Source of the DNA: Planctomycetota bacterium
GTDB lineage: Bacteria > Planctomycetota > UBA11346
Length of the DNA stretch: 9,570 nucleotides
Direction of reading: 5' to 3'
Assembly: GCA_947470885.1 (NCBI GenBank)
Contig: CANIXE010000058.1
Coordinates: forward strand, 1-9,570
Under the pieces are notes generated by a model, which saw only the letters and a list, made by a program, of their open reading frames with translations, was not told where the DNA came from and searched no databases. Positions within the stretch are counted from its first letter, which is position 1. Every line of letters begins with the position of its first letter. Below, one piece after another: positions 1 through 6,174 of the stretch. Made by a program: the position numbers and the translations under genes.

Positions 1-1047
1 CTTGGGGACATCAATCTGTGGGGTTTCTTTCGACTTTTCCCCGTGGTTTTCTGACTTGGGGAGGGTCGCTTTGATCTCGTCCAATTTATGCTGCAGGTCG
101 GCAAACGGATTGCTGATCGGGTCTTTCCCCGTGAGTGTGAAGAAAGCAGCATCGGCGATGCTGATTTCTTCATTGGTGCCGCGCACGATCATCGTGTCGG
201 TTTCGGGGTGGTACCGGGTGGTGGCCCAGACCATGGGCAATTGCATCCGCCAGCCGATTTCGAATAAGGCGGCGATATCGCTGGCACCCGGAGCTTTGCC
301 CTTCCAGGACTGGGACGATAGATTTCGAAGATTGTAGTATTCCACGGTGAACGGCGGGGTTAGGTTGTTGTTAATGACCTGGATGCCCAGGTGGAAAATT
401 AATCCGATCGGCTCTCGGGATACGGTGGTACTGTCACCCGTTTTCATCGGGGTGGTGGGATCCTCGGCAAACGTGGTGCGCAAGGATAAGGCACTGAACA
501 ACGGCAGGGCACCCAGAGCAGTATTCTCGCAGCGAAGACCGTCGAATCGGGGGGAGGGCTGGAGATAATGCTCGGCGACGATGGCAATTTTCGGGGGTAG
601 GAATTTCCTGAGGGATTCCGGCATTTGCTTTTCGTAGGCCAGGGGCAATCGGCGATTCAGCTCGGCGGCCAGCTGCTCCAACGTCCCACCTGGAAAATCC
701 AGATCCGCCTGAATAAAATAGGCCAGGTAGGCTTGGGACCAGGTGAGCCAGGCCTCCGTGTTCTCCCGGTTCGGATCAGTGGGGGAAATTCCGCCCCGGG
801 GAAGGGGGAGATGTACCTCTCCTGCGTCCTGGTTGCGCGAGGGGAGCCAATATTCCCACGTGAATCCCCCCGGACTGTCCTGCCCCGGTGGCGTCACCTG
901 GAACAGCCACTCGCCGGAGGTGCGGGTGATCCGCTCCCCGGTGGCTGGAGGCTCGACGGCCGGGATGGAGACCGTGAGTAGCAACAGGCCTAGGACGAGG
1001 ACAACCGAACGCAGGCGGTGGGGCGAAGCGGGGGGGTGCATGGTCAT
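1..1047 (-). CDS. Secreted protein of unknown function with secretin/STN-like short domains (3' end beyond window)
   Basis: 349 codons are open from an ATG at 1047 to the left edge with no stop, so the C-terminus lies outside. An AGGAG sequence 7 nt upstream decides the start over a second ATG 6 nt downstream. Residues 11-30 form a basic, then strongly hydrophobic N-terminus (R11, R13, then VVLVLGLLLL), a likely Sec signal peptide ending near A30. Around residues 115-187 is an FPGGTLEQLAAELN segment, then LPP and ALGALPLFSAL. Residues 278-306 include YHPETDTMIVRGTNEE followed by a helix ending FFTLTG. These resemble the repeated short domains of secretin N-regions and STN domains (an 'F-GGT..L...LN' start; 'TNxLIVRGT..E' end), often seen in envelope proteins of Planctomycetota/Verrucomicrobiota. 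That assignment is by eye. Residues 308-349 become a charged, lysine-rich linker. Codon use is visibly less GC-biased than in the neighbouring genes. The gene follows pheA by 104 nt. I do not know its function. Confidence 0.82.
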   Translation of the reverse strand, partial: MTMHPPASPHRLRSVVLVLGLLLLTVSIPAVEPPATGERITRTSGEWLFQVTPPGQDSPGGFTWEYWLPSRNQDAGEVHLPLPRGGISPTDPNRENTEAWLTWSQAYLAYFIQADLDFPGGTLEQLAAELNRRLPLAYEKQMPESLRKFLPPKIAIVAEHYLQPSPRFDGLRCENTALGALPLFSALSLRTTFAEDPTTPMKTGDSTTVSREPIGLIFHLGIQVINNNLTPPFTVEYYNLRNLSSQSWKGKAPGASDIAALFEIGWRMQLPMVWATTRYHPETDTMIVRGTNEEISIADAAFFTLTGKDPISNPFADLQHKLDEIKATLPKSENHGEKSKETPQIDVPK

Positions 1048-1054
1048 CGGATGG

Positions 1055-1059
1055 CTCCT
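1055..1059 (-). promoter_or_regulatory. Ribosome binding site of the secreted protein gene
   Basis: AGGAG on the minus strand, 7 nt before the ATG at 1047. It selects that start rather than the ATG at 1041, and its quality supports independent translation initiation for this gene, unlike the weak site before pheA. Confidence 0.75.
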
Positions 1060-1073
1060 GGGGAGATCAGAAC

Positions 1074-1103
1074 GGGCTTCGTTCCCCCTGAAGAACGCAG
1101 CCC
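1074..1103 (-). other. Stem-loop between pheA and the secreted protein gene
   Basis: An inverted repeat of 11 nt (GGGCTTCGTTC at 1074-1084 against GAACGCAGCCC at 1093-1103, one mismatch) surrounds an 8-nt loop. It lies in the 104-nt gap after the pheA stop, about 25 nt before the next start codon. No T-run follows it on the minus strand, so it is not a canonical intrinsic terminator. It could be a 3'-end stabiliser or processing hairpin for the pheA message. A second short palindrome, CCGGT-A-ACCGG, sits at 1111-1121. Confidence 0.5.
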
Positions 1104-1151
1104 GAGCCATCCGGTAACCGGAAATCCGTCCCCTTAGTCAACCGGCGTCGA

Positions 1152-2270
1152 TTACTCGTTCAGCGCCCGGTCCGCCTGGGGATAGCTGCCCAGGATCTCC
1201 AAGGTGCTGGTGCCCTTGGCCAATTCCGTCAACGCGGCGGCGATCAGGGGATCCCGCTGGTGGCCCAATAAATCGATGAAAAATAGGTATTCCCAGGGGC
1301 GGCGGCGGCTGGGCCGGCTTTCGATCCGGCACAGGTTGATCCCGGCCCGGTGGAACGGCAGCAGGCAGTCGTAGAGCGCCCCTGGACGGTCCTGGACGCC
1401 GAAGGCCAGGCTGGTCTTGTCCTTGCCGGTGGGTTCGGCGGCCCGGCTGGGCTGGCCGATGACCACGAAGCGGGTCAGGTTGGTACTGGTGTCCTGGATG
1501 TCGCTGGCCAGGACCGGGATATTGAACGTGGTGGCGGCATCGGCGGAGGCGATGGCGGCGGCGCCTTCCTCGTTGGCGGCCCGTTCTGCAGCCTTGGTGG
1601 TGCTGACCAGTTCCACCAGTTCGACGCCGGGCATGTTTGCCGCCAGCCAGGCCCGGCATTGGCCGAACACGGTGTGCCGGGAATAGATCCGGCGGATGGC
1701 TTCCCGGGGGCCACGGCTCATCAGGTGGTGGCGGATTCTTAAGTGAAGCTCGTTGATGATCCGCAGGGGGCTGGCCAGGAAGGCGTCGATGGTATCAGTG
1801 ATGCTGCCGTCGGTGCTGTTCTCGATGGGAACCACGCCGTAGTCGGCCCGGCCCTTCTCCACTTCCTGAAACACCGTGGCGATGCCTTCGGCGCTGGTGT
1901 AGTCCACGCTCTGGCCGAACTTCAGACGGGCCGCCAGGTGGGTGAACGCCCCGGTCTGGCCGAAATGGCAGATGGTGAGGGGCCGTTCCAGGGCGAACGA
2001 GGCGGACATGACCTCCCGCCAGATCGCCCGCAGGGCCTCATCCGGCAGGGGACCCCGGTTGGCGGACGCCAGGCGGCGGAAGACCTCCAATTCCCGGTGG
2101 GGGACGAAGATCGGATCGCCGCTGGCCCGTTTGGCCGCGCCCACGGCCTGGGCGCATTCCGCCCGTTGGTTCAACAGTTCCACCAGCTGCCGGTCGAGTT
2201 GGTCGATTCGGACGCGGATGGTGGCCAGGTCCAGGGGGGCGTTTTCGGGGTGGGCCGGGGGCTGATCCAT
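1152..2270 (-). CDS. pheA: Bifunctional chorismate mutase / prephenate dehydratase (P-protein)
   Basis: Converts chorismate to prephenate and then to phenylpyruvate, the committed branch to phenylalanine; cytoplasmic. The 372-aa length fits the P-protein family. Residues 14-95 are an AroQ chorismate mutase helix bundle: R19, R36, K47 and R59-E60 align with the catalytic E. coli R11, R28, K39 and R51-E52, while the position of E. coli D48 is V56 here. Residues 98-272 are prephenate dehydratase, opening GQTGAFTH, with the ENSTDGS motif (150-156) and catalytic TRF at 266-268. Residues 285-365 are an ACT domain with GAL (297-299) and ESRP (317-320), the phenylalanine-binding motifs, so feedback inhibition by phenylalanine is expected. 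The reading frame stays open upstream into greA, but the ATG at 2270 gives the usual short N-terminus and lies 8 nt after the greA stop. No good Shine-Dalgarno precedes it, so translation is probably coupled to greA. Confidence 0.96.
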   Translation of the reverse strand: MDQPPAHPENAPLDLATIRVRIDQLDRQLVELLNQRAECAQAVGAAKRASGDPIFVPHRELEVFRRLASANRGPLPDEALRAIWREVMSASFALERPLTICHFGQTGAFTHLAARLKFGQSVDYTSAEGIATVFQEVEKGRADYGVVPIENSTDGSITDTIDAFLASPLRIINELHLRIRHHLMSRGPREAIRRIYSRHTVFGQCRAWLAANMPGVELVELVSTTKAAERAANEEGAAAIASADAATTFNIPVLASDIQDTSTNLTRFVVIGQPSRAAEPTGKDKTSLAFGVQDRPGALYDCLLPFHRAGINLCRIESRPSRRRPWEYLFFIDLLGHQRDPLIAAALTELAKGTSTLEILGSYPQADRALNE

Positions 2271-2278
2271 GGCCGCGC

Positions 2279-2746
2279 TCAGTAGCCGATGGCCTGGATC
2301 TTGTACTTCAGGTCGCCGATGGGGGCTTTGACGACGATGGATTCGCCGACCTTCTTGCCCAGCAGGGCGGTGCCCATGGGGCTGGTGCAGAGGATCTTGT
2401 TCTCCAGGGCGTCGTCTTCGCCTTCGCCCACCAGCTGCCATTCCTCGACGGACTTGTCCTTGAGGAACTGGAGTTTGATTTTGGCCCCGAAGGCGATCCG
2501 GCTGGTGTCGATCTGGCTTTCGTCCACGACCTGGGCCCGGGACAGCTTGGACTTCAGCTCGTTGATCCGGCCGCTGACCATGCCCATTTCTTCCCGGGCG
2601 GCGTGGTATTCGCCGTTTTCCCGCAAGTCGCCTTTTTCCCGGGCCTCTTCGATGGCCTTGGCGATCAGGGGAACCCGGGCGGTGAGCGCATCGAGTTCGT
2701 CCTGGAGGTTGCGTTTGCCCTCGGCGGTCACGGGGATGCTGGTCAT
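2279..2746 (-). CDS. greA: Transcription elongation factor GreA
   Basis: Binds the RNA polymerase secondary channel and stimulates cleavage of backtracked nascent RNA, rescuing stalled complexes. The 155-aa length is close to the 158 aa of E. coli GreA. Residues 1-75 form the antiparallel coiled coil. The tip motif GDLRENGEYHAA has D40 and E43 at the positions of the acidic residues that position the catalytic magnesium. Residues 80-155 are the C-terminal FKBP-like domain, with the family's SPMGTALLGKKVGE motif around 121-134. The start at 2746 gives the standard MTSIPVTAEG N-terminus; the sequence before it has only a weak Shine-Dalgarno. pheA follows after 8 nt. An intrinsic terminator lies upstream in the leader (2794-2825), suggesting that transcription into greA is attenuated. 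Confidence 0.97.
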   Translation of the reverse strand: MTSIPVTAEGKRNLQDELDALTARVPLIAKAIEEAREKGDLRENGEYHAAREEMGMVSGRINELKSKLSRAQVVDESQIDTSRIAFGAKIKLQFLKDKSVEEWQLVGEGEDDALENKILCTSPMGTALLGKKVGESIVVKAPIGDLKYKIQAIGY

Positions 2747-2793
2747 GGCGGAGCTACTTTCGGCGACGGATGAAATCGGACAGGACAGGAACG

Positions 2794-2825
2794 AAAAAAC
2801 GAGCGCAGGCCGTGGAGACCTGCGC
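2794..2825 (-). terminator. Intrinsic terminator in the greA leader
   Basis: Reading the minus strand, GCGCAGG and CCTGCGC form a 7-bp stem, extended by a T-G wobble and a C-G pair around a 5-nt loop (arms 2817-2825 and 2803-2811). After three further bases a run of six T follows (2799-2794). This is a canonical rho-independent terminator pointing toward greA, whose ATG is 48 nt further on. It therefore ends some transcript begun upstream on the minus strand, either as an attenuator of greA or as the end of a small RNA. Confidence 0.75.
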
Positions 2826-3029
2826 CCGGACGAAGAGCGGTGTCCGGTTCGACCGGCCAGGAGGAGGTTTCCAGGGCCGGGATCCGGACGTTGGGGCGCA
2901 GCCTGGGAGGTTTGCCCGGCGGTGCAAGTCCGCGGGAAGACCAGGTGAAGGTGCCCCGGAGGTCCGATGAAGGCGTGGGGCGGCTTCTTGCCCCGGGGGA
3001 TTCCCCGTTATCTTCCCCACCCCGACGCG

Positions 3030-3093
3030 GGCGAGCGAACACGCGAACGCCGACCTGGGTCACCAAACAGAACCGCCCCACCGTGGGCGAGGA
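3030..3093 (+). promoter_or_regulatory. Structured leader before rpsO, possible S15 autoregulatory site
   Basis: Two small stem-loops can form just before the start codon. The first is GGCG (3030-3033) with CGCC (3048-3051), enclosing GCG/CGC and an AACA loop. The second is CGCCC (3074-3078) with GGGCG (3085-3089), which abuts and partly includes the GAGGA ribosome binding site (3089-3093). S15 is known to repress its own mRNA in several bacteria through unrelated leader structures. A role here is inference from position only. Confidence 0.3.
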
Positions 3094-3103
3094 ACACGCG
3101 CAC

Positions 3104-3379
3104 ATGCCCCTGACCAAAGAAAAGAAGTCCGAACTGATCAACAAGTTCGGCGGCAAAGCCACCAATACCGGCTCCAGCCCGGTCCAGGTCGCCCTGCTGA
3201 CCACCCGGATCAATGAGCTGACCGAGCATCTCAAGGCCCACCCGAAGGATGTGCACAGCCGCCGCGGCCTGCTCCTGATGGTGTCCCGCCGGTCCAAGCT
3301 GCTGAAGTACATCGGCGTCCAGGACATCGCGGCCTACCGCAGCCTGACCGAGCAGCTCGGCATCCGCCAGAAGATCTGA
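3104..3379 (+). CDS. rpsO: 30S ribosomal protein S15
   Basis: A primary 16S rRNA-binding protein of the 30S platform. The 91-aa length compares with 89 in E. coli, and the sequence is collinear with it: TGSSPVQVALLT (22-33), then H42, D49 and S52 within the HxxxHPKDVHSRRG region, all in the positions of the rRNA-contacting residues, followed by GLLLMVSRRSKLLKY. The frame is open upstream to 2840, but the ATG at 3104 gives the standard N-terminus MPLTKEKK and has GAGGA 10 nt upstream. A strong terminator follows 9 nt after the stop and pnp lies beyond it, the widely conserved rpsO-pnp order. Confidence 0.97.
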   Translation: MPLTKEKKSELINKFGGKATNTGSSPVQVALLTTRINELTEHLKAHPKDVHSRRGLLLMVSRRSKLLKYIGVQDIAAYRSLTEQLGIRQKI

Positions 3380-3388
3380 CCCTGCCCC

Positions 3389-3419
3389 GGGCCGGTGGTT
3401 TCCCCACCGGCCCGTTTTT
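3389..3419 (+). terminator. Intrinsic terminator after rpsO
   Basis: A perfect 10-bp stem, GGGCCGGTGG (3389-3398) with CCACCGGCCC (3404-3413), a 5-nt loop, then G and five T (3415-3419). It separates rpsO from pnp, so pnp is reached either by read-through or from its own promoter in the following 190 nt. Confidence 0.92.
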
Positions 3420-3424
3420 CATTT

Positions 3425-3575
3425 CCGGCACTCCTCTTCACCGAGGGGTGCCGGAGTCGTTTCCCGGCTCTTTCACTTTTCCGTCCTCCCCGTTTTCAAT
3501 CCCCCGCCTGGGAGCGCCTTTCCCCACGGCTGCCCTGCCCGTCTTGCGACGGTTGGACGGCCCTGCGGACAGGCC
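3425..3575 (+). promoter_or_regulatory. Structured pnp leader with three stem-loops
   Basis: The 226-nt gap between rpsO and pnp holds, after the terminator, a strong 12-pair stem (3425-3436 with 3443-3454; one position is T/G, which still pairs as G-U in RNA) with a 6-nt loop. Two small hairpins follow: CCGTC-TTGC-GACGG (3539-3552), and a bulged one at 3559-3575 with a CGGA loop. No T-run follows the first stem. E. coli pnp is autoregulated through an RNase III-cleaved leader hairpin; a similar role here is inference from location and stem length. No clear promoter was found. Confidence 0.45.
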
Positions 3576-3594
3576 CCGGCGGATCCCACCTTCC

Positions 3595-3599
3595 AGGAG
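3595..3599 (+). promoter_or_regulatory. Ribosome binding site of pnp
   Basis: AGGAG ending 6 nt before the ATG at 3606. This favours that start over the in-frame ATG at 3639 (M12), which would otherwise give a more typical short PNPase N-terminus but has no such site. Confidence 0.8.
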
Positions 3600-3605
3600 C
3601 ATCCC

Positions 3606-5933
3606 ATGAATCGCGAACAATCCCTCGCCGCCCTCAACATGAAGAAGACCACCGTCGAGATCACCCTCGGCGGCCGGACCATCAGTATCGAGACCGGCTA
3701 CATCGCCAAGCAGGCCAACGGCTCGGTGATCATCCGCTCCGGCGAGACCATGGTCCTGTCCACGGTGTGCGATGGCGACCCCCGTCCCGGCCTCGACTTC
3801 TTCCCCCTGACCGTCGACTACCGCGAGAAGCACTACGCCGCCGGCCGCATCCCCGGCAACTTCTTCAAGCGCGAGCAGCGCCCCGGCGATCATGAGACCC
3901 TGATCAGCCGCCTGACCGACCGCCCCCTGCGCCCCCTGTTCCCCGCCGGTTATAAGCGCGACACCTCGTGCCAGTCCGTGGTCATCAGCTACGACCAGGA
4001 AAACGAATCCGACGTCTTGAGCATGATCGGCGTCAGCGCCGCCCTGACCATCAGCTCGATCCCCTTCGCCGGCCCCATCGGCGCCGTGCGCATCGGCCTG
4101 GTGGACGGCAAGCTGGTCATCAATCCCCTCGCCAGCGAGCGGGCCAAGAGCACCCTGGACCTGATCGTCGCCGGCACCGCCGATGCGATCACCATGGTGG
4201 AAGCCGGCGGTCAGGAGATCGTCGAAGCCGTGATGGTGGAGGCCTTGATCCTCGCCCATGAGCAGATCAAGAAGATCTGCGCGGTCATCGAACAGCTCCG
4301 CGCCCAGGTCGGCAAGGCCAAGATGGTCGTCGCCGAGCCCACCGTCAGCCCCTGGATCCAGAAGATCCTCGACGGCCACACCGCCGAGATCCGCACCGGC
4401 CTGCTGATCGCCAACAAGGCCCAGCGCAGCAGCAACGTCAAAGCTGTGCGCGACGCCATCGTTGCCCAGCACACCGCCGGAATCGCCGATGCCGCCGAGA
4501 AGGACAAGCTCACCGCCGAGATCAAGGCCGCCTACGGCGACGCCAAGGACCACGTCTTCCGCGAGCTGATCCTGGAAGGCAAGCGGGTCGATGGTCGCGA
4601 CACCAAGACCGTCCGCCCCATCGTCATCGACCTGGACGTCATCCCCCGGGCCCACGGTTCGGCGCTGTTCACCCGGGGCGAAACCCAGGGCCTGTTGGTC
4701 ACCACCCTCGGTACCAACGAGGACGAACAGCTGGTCGACGGTCTGAAGCCCCGTTACAACGAGCGCTTCATGCTCCACTACAACTTCCCCGGCTACTCGG
4801 TGGGTGAAGTCGAGAAGCGCGGCTCCCCCGGTCGCCGGGAAGTCGGCCATGGCGCTCTTGCGCGTCGCGCGCTTCTGGCGGTCCTGCCCAAGGCCGAGGA
4901 GTTCCCCTACGTCATCCGTATCGTCAGTGACATCACCGAGTCCAACGGCTCGTCGTCCATGGCCACGGTCTGCGGCGGTTCGATGTCGATGATGGCCGCC
5001 GGCGTGCCCATCACCGCCCCGGTGGCGGGCATCGCCATGGGCCTGGTGAAGGAAGGCGACCGCTATGCGGTGCTGACCGACATCCTGGGGGATGAAGACC
5101 ACTATGGCGACATGGATTTCAAGGTTTGCGGCACCGCCAAGGGCATCACCGCCCTGCAGATGGACATCAAGATCGCCGGCATCACCGCCCAGCTGATGGC
5201 GGAAGCCCTGGAACAGGCCCGTCAGGGCCGGGTCCACATCCTCGGCAAGATGAACGAGGCCATCGACACCACCCGCAACATTCTCAGCCAGTACGCCCCC
5301 CAGATCATCCAGGTCCAGATCGATCCGGAACTCATCGGCAAGATCATCGGCAAGGGCGGCGAGACTATCCGGCGCATCCAGCAGGAGACCGGCTGCAAGC
5401 TCAACGTCGACGACGATGGCATCATCACCATCGCCAGCCCCGACCTGCCCAGCATCGAGAAGGCCAAGGGTTGGATCAGCGACCTCACCGAGCTGCCCCA
5501 GGTCGGCAAGACCTACGCCGGCACGGTTACCAGCATCAAGGAGTTCGGCGCCTTCGTCGAATTCATCCCCAGCACCGAAGGCCTGGTCCATATCAGCGAG
5601 TGGGACCACAGCCACATCCACAGCCTGGAAGGCATCGCCAAGGTCGGCGACAAGCTCCAGGTCAAGTTGGTCGACGTCGATGCCCGGACCGGCAAGTTCC
5701 GCCTGTCCCGCAAGGCCCTGATCGAGGAAACCGCTGAGCAGAAGGCTGCCCGGGAAGCCCACGCGGCCCGTCGGGCTGCCGAAGGCGGCGACGAGCGCGG
5801 TGGTGATCGCGGCGGCGACCGGGGCGGCTACCGCGGTGATCGCGGCGGCGACCGGGGTGGTGATCGCGGCGGTTACCGTGGCGGTGATCGCGGCGGCGAG
5901 CGCCGGGCCCACGGCGGCGGCGACCGTCACTGA
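3606..5933 (+). CDS. pnp: Polyribonucleotide nucleotidyltransferase (PNPase) with RGG-rich C-terminal tail
   Basis: Degrades RNA 3' to 5' by phosphorolysis, and can also add nucleotides; a trimer and typically a degradosome component. The protein is 775 aa. Residues 13-230 are the first RNase PH-like domain, with the channel-lining FFKR loop at 86-89. The all-alpha linker spans about 250-320. The second, catalytic RNase PH domain spans about 325-555, with FTRGETQ (355-361), GSSSMA (448-453), and D496 and D502 in GDEDHYGDMD matching the catalytic aspartates of E. coli (D486, D492). A KH domain covers 568-626 with IGKGGETIRR, and an S1 domain covers 633-705. The tail from 727 is low complexity: eight RGG triplets interspersed with D and Y. 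The start is set by AGGAG 6 nt upstream. A terminator follows 18 nt after the stop. The opposite strand is open almost throughout, an effect of codon bias. Confidence 0.97.
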   Translation: MNREQSLAALNMKKTTVEITLGGRTISIETGYIAKQANGSVIIRSGETMVLSTVCDGDPRPGLDFFPLTVDYREKHYAAGRIPGNFFKREQRPGDHETLISRLTDRPLRPLFPAGYKRDTSCQSVVISYDQENESDVLSMIGVSAALTISSIPFAGPIGAVRIGLVDGKLVINPLASERAKSTLDLIVAGTADAITMVEAGGQEIVEAVMVEALILAHEQIKKICAVIEQLRAQVGKAKMVVAEPTVSPWIQKILDGHTAEIRTGLLIANKAQRSSNVKAVRDAIVAQHTAGIADAAEKDKLTAEIKAAYGDAKDHVFRELILEGKRVDGRDTKTVRPIVIDLDVIPRAHGSALFTRGETQGLLVTTLGTNEDEQLVDGLKPRYNERFMLHYNFPGYSVGEVEKRGSPGRREVGHGALARRALLAVLPKAEEFPYVIRIVSDITESNGSSSMATVCGGSMSMMAAGVPITAPVAGIAMGLVKEGDRYAVLTDILGDEDHYGDMDFKVCGTAKGITALQMDIKIAGITAQLMAEALEQARQGRVHILGKMNEAIDTTRNILSQYAPQIIQVQIDPELIGKIIGKGGETIRRIQQETGCKLNVDDDGIITIASPDLPSIEKAKGWISDLTELPQVGKTYAGTVTSIKEFGAFVEFIPSTEGLVHISEWDHSHIHSLEGIAKVGDKLQVKLVDVDARTGKFRLSRKALIEETAEQKAAREAHAARRAAEGGDERGGDRGGDRGGYRGDRGGDRGGDRGGYRGGDRGGERRAHGGGDRH
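5784..5930 (+). repeat. In-frame repeats encoding the PNPase RGG tail
   Basis: Short degenerate repeats of GGCGGCGACCG / GGTGATCGC type encode the GGDRGG(D/Y)R pattern. One 23-bp block is identical at 5802-5824 and 5835-5857, an offset of 33 bp (11 codons), so the tail probably expands and contracts in 11- or 4-codon steps. RGG motifs are general RNA-binding and condensate-forming elements; their role here is inferred. Confidence 0.8.
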
Positions 5934-5951
5934 GGGTTGACGTGACAGAGG

Positions 5952-5986
5952 AAACGCCCCAGGTGCCACAGGCACCTGGGGCGTTT
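5952..5986 (+). terminator. Terminator hairpin after pnp
   Basis: A perfect 16-bp inverted repeat, AAACGCCCCAGGTGCC (5952-5967) with its complement (5971-5986), around an ACA loop, 18 nt after the pnp stop. The arm ends in only three T, with GCGTT following, so the U-tract is short. Being symmetric, with A-rich bases on the other side, it could also stop leftward transcripts from the convergent operon. Confidence 0.85.
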
Positions 5987-6048
5987 GCGTTGGGGGTGTT
6001 CTGGGTGCGTATTAGGGAGCGTCCGAGAGCGTCCCGTGAGCGCCCGCC

Positions 6049-6158
6049 GGGAGCGCCGGCCGCCTGGCCGGCTCGGGAAATCTTTGCCATTCTCCAAACT
6101 CAAGTTTGTGAACGATTCCAAGCACATTCGAGCCGGCCTGGAGGCCGGCGCTCCCGGG
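6049..6158. repeat. REPIN-like element, copy 1 (two inverted GC-rich hairpins)
   Basis: A forward hairpin at 6049-6075 starts GGGAGCGCCGG and ends CCGGCTCG. After a 53-nt AT-richer spacer comes the same motif in reverse orientation at 6129-6158. Each hairpin is an imperfect palindrome: the GAGC...CCGG left arm carries a 2-nt bulge relative to the right arm. A pair of REP-like palindromes in inverted order is the architecture called REPIN in other bacteria. No RAYT transposase is visible in the window, so the comparison is structural only. Degenerate GAGCG mini-repeats precede it at 6017, 6027 and 6038. Confidence 0.8.
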
Positions 6159-6174
6159 CGGCGAACTCACCCCT

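Larger units (their letters stand above)
2747..3103. other. Divergent intergenic region between greA and rpsO
   Basis: 357 nt with no gene I can support. It must hold the promoters for both directions, but I could not identify convincing -35/-10 pairs. It contains a minus-strand intrinsic terminator (2794-2825), a GGGGC/GCCCC hairpin at 2977-2994, and two small stem-loops close to the rpsO start. Several frames are open across it because of high GC, but none resembles a protein. The stretch on the greA side of the terminator's stem (about 2826-3000, minus strand) is GC-rich and potentially structured, and could encode a leader or small RNA. I did not recognise the SRP, 6S, tmRNA or RNase P signature sequences in it. 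Confidence 0.6.

Noticed and set aside
2..1117. Plus-strand open frames at the left end (2-337, 347-568, 625-981, 743-1117)
   Set aside because: They are short and lie opposite a continuous 349-codon minus-strand frame with a signal peptide, good ribosome binding site and family-like motifs.
2846..2854. tRNA T-loop-like GGTTCGACC
   Set aside because: The stem and loop lengths do not fit a T-arm, and no D-arm, anticodon arm or acceptor stem can be placed around it.
2920..2932. Cobalamin-riboswitch-like string CGGTGCAAGTCCG
   Set aside because: The following conserved CCCGCCACTGT-type segment and the rest of the B12 box context are missing, and neither greA nor rpsO is a B12-related gene.
2985..3014. 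Possible rpsO promoter (TTCTTG or TTGCCC with TATCTT)
   Set aside because: The hexamers match the consensus poorly or have unsuitable spacing; the evidence is too weak to annotate.
2840..3103. N-terminal extension of the rpsO frame
   Set aside because: The upstream residues are low-complexity G/R/P sequence; S15 proteins start at the MPLTKEKK equivalent, which has its own ribosome binding site.
2743..3327. Minus-strand open frame of 194 codons overlapping the greA start and antisense to rpsO
   Set aside because: It reads through the intrinsic terminator at 2794-2825, is antisense to rpsO, and has no recognisable motif.
3438..5975. 845-codon open frame on the minus strand opposite pnp
   Set aside because: Its translation is low-complexity (rich in A, V, G, D, L), resembles no family, and mirrors pnp codons. 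The C-ending third positions of pnp remove antisense stops, a common artefact in GC-rich genomes.
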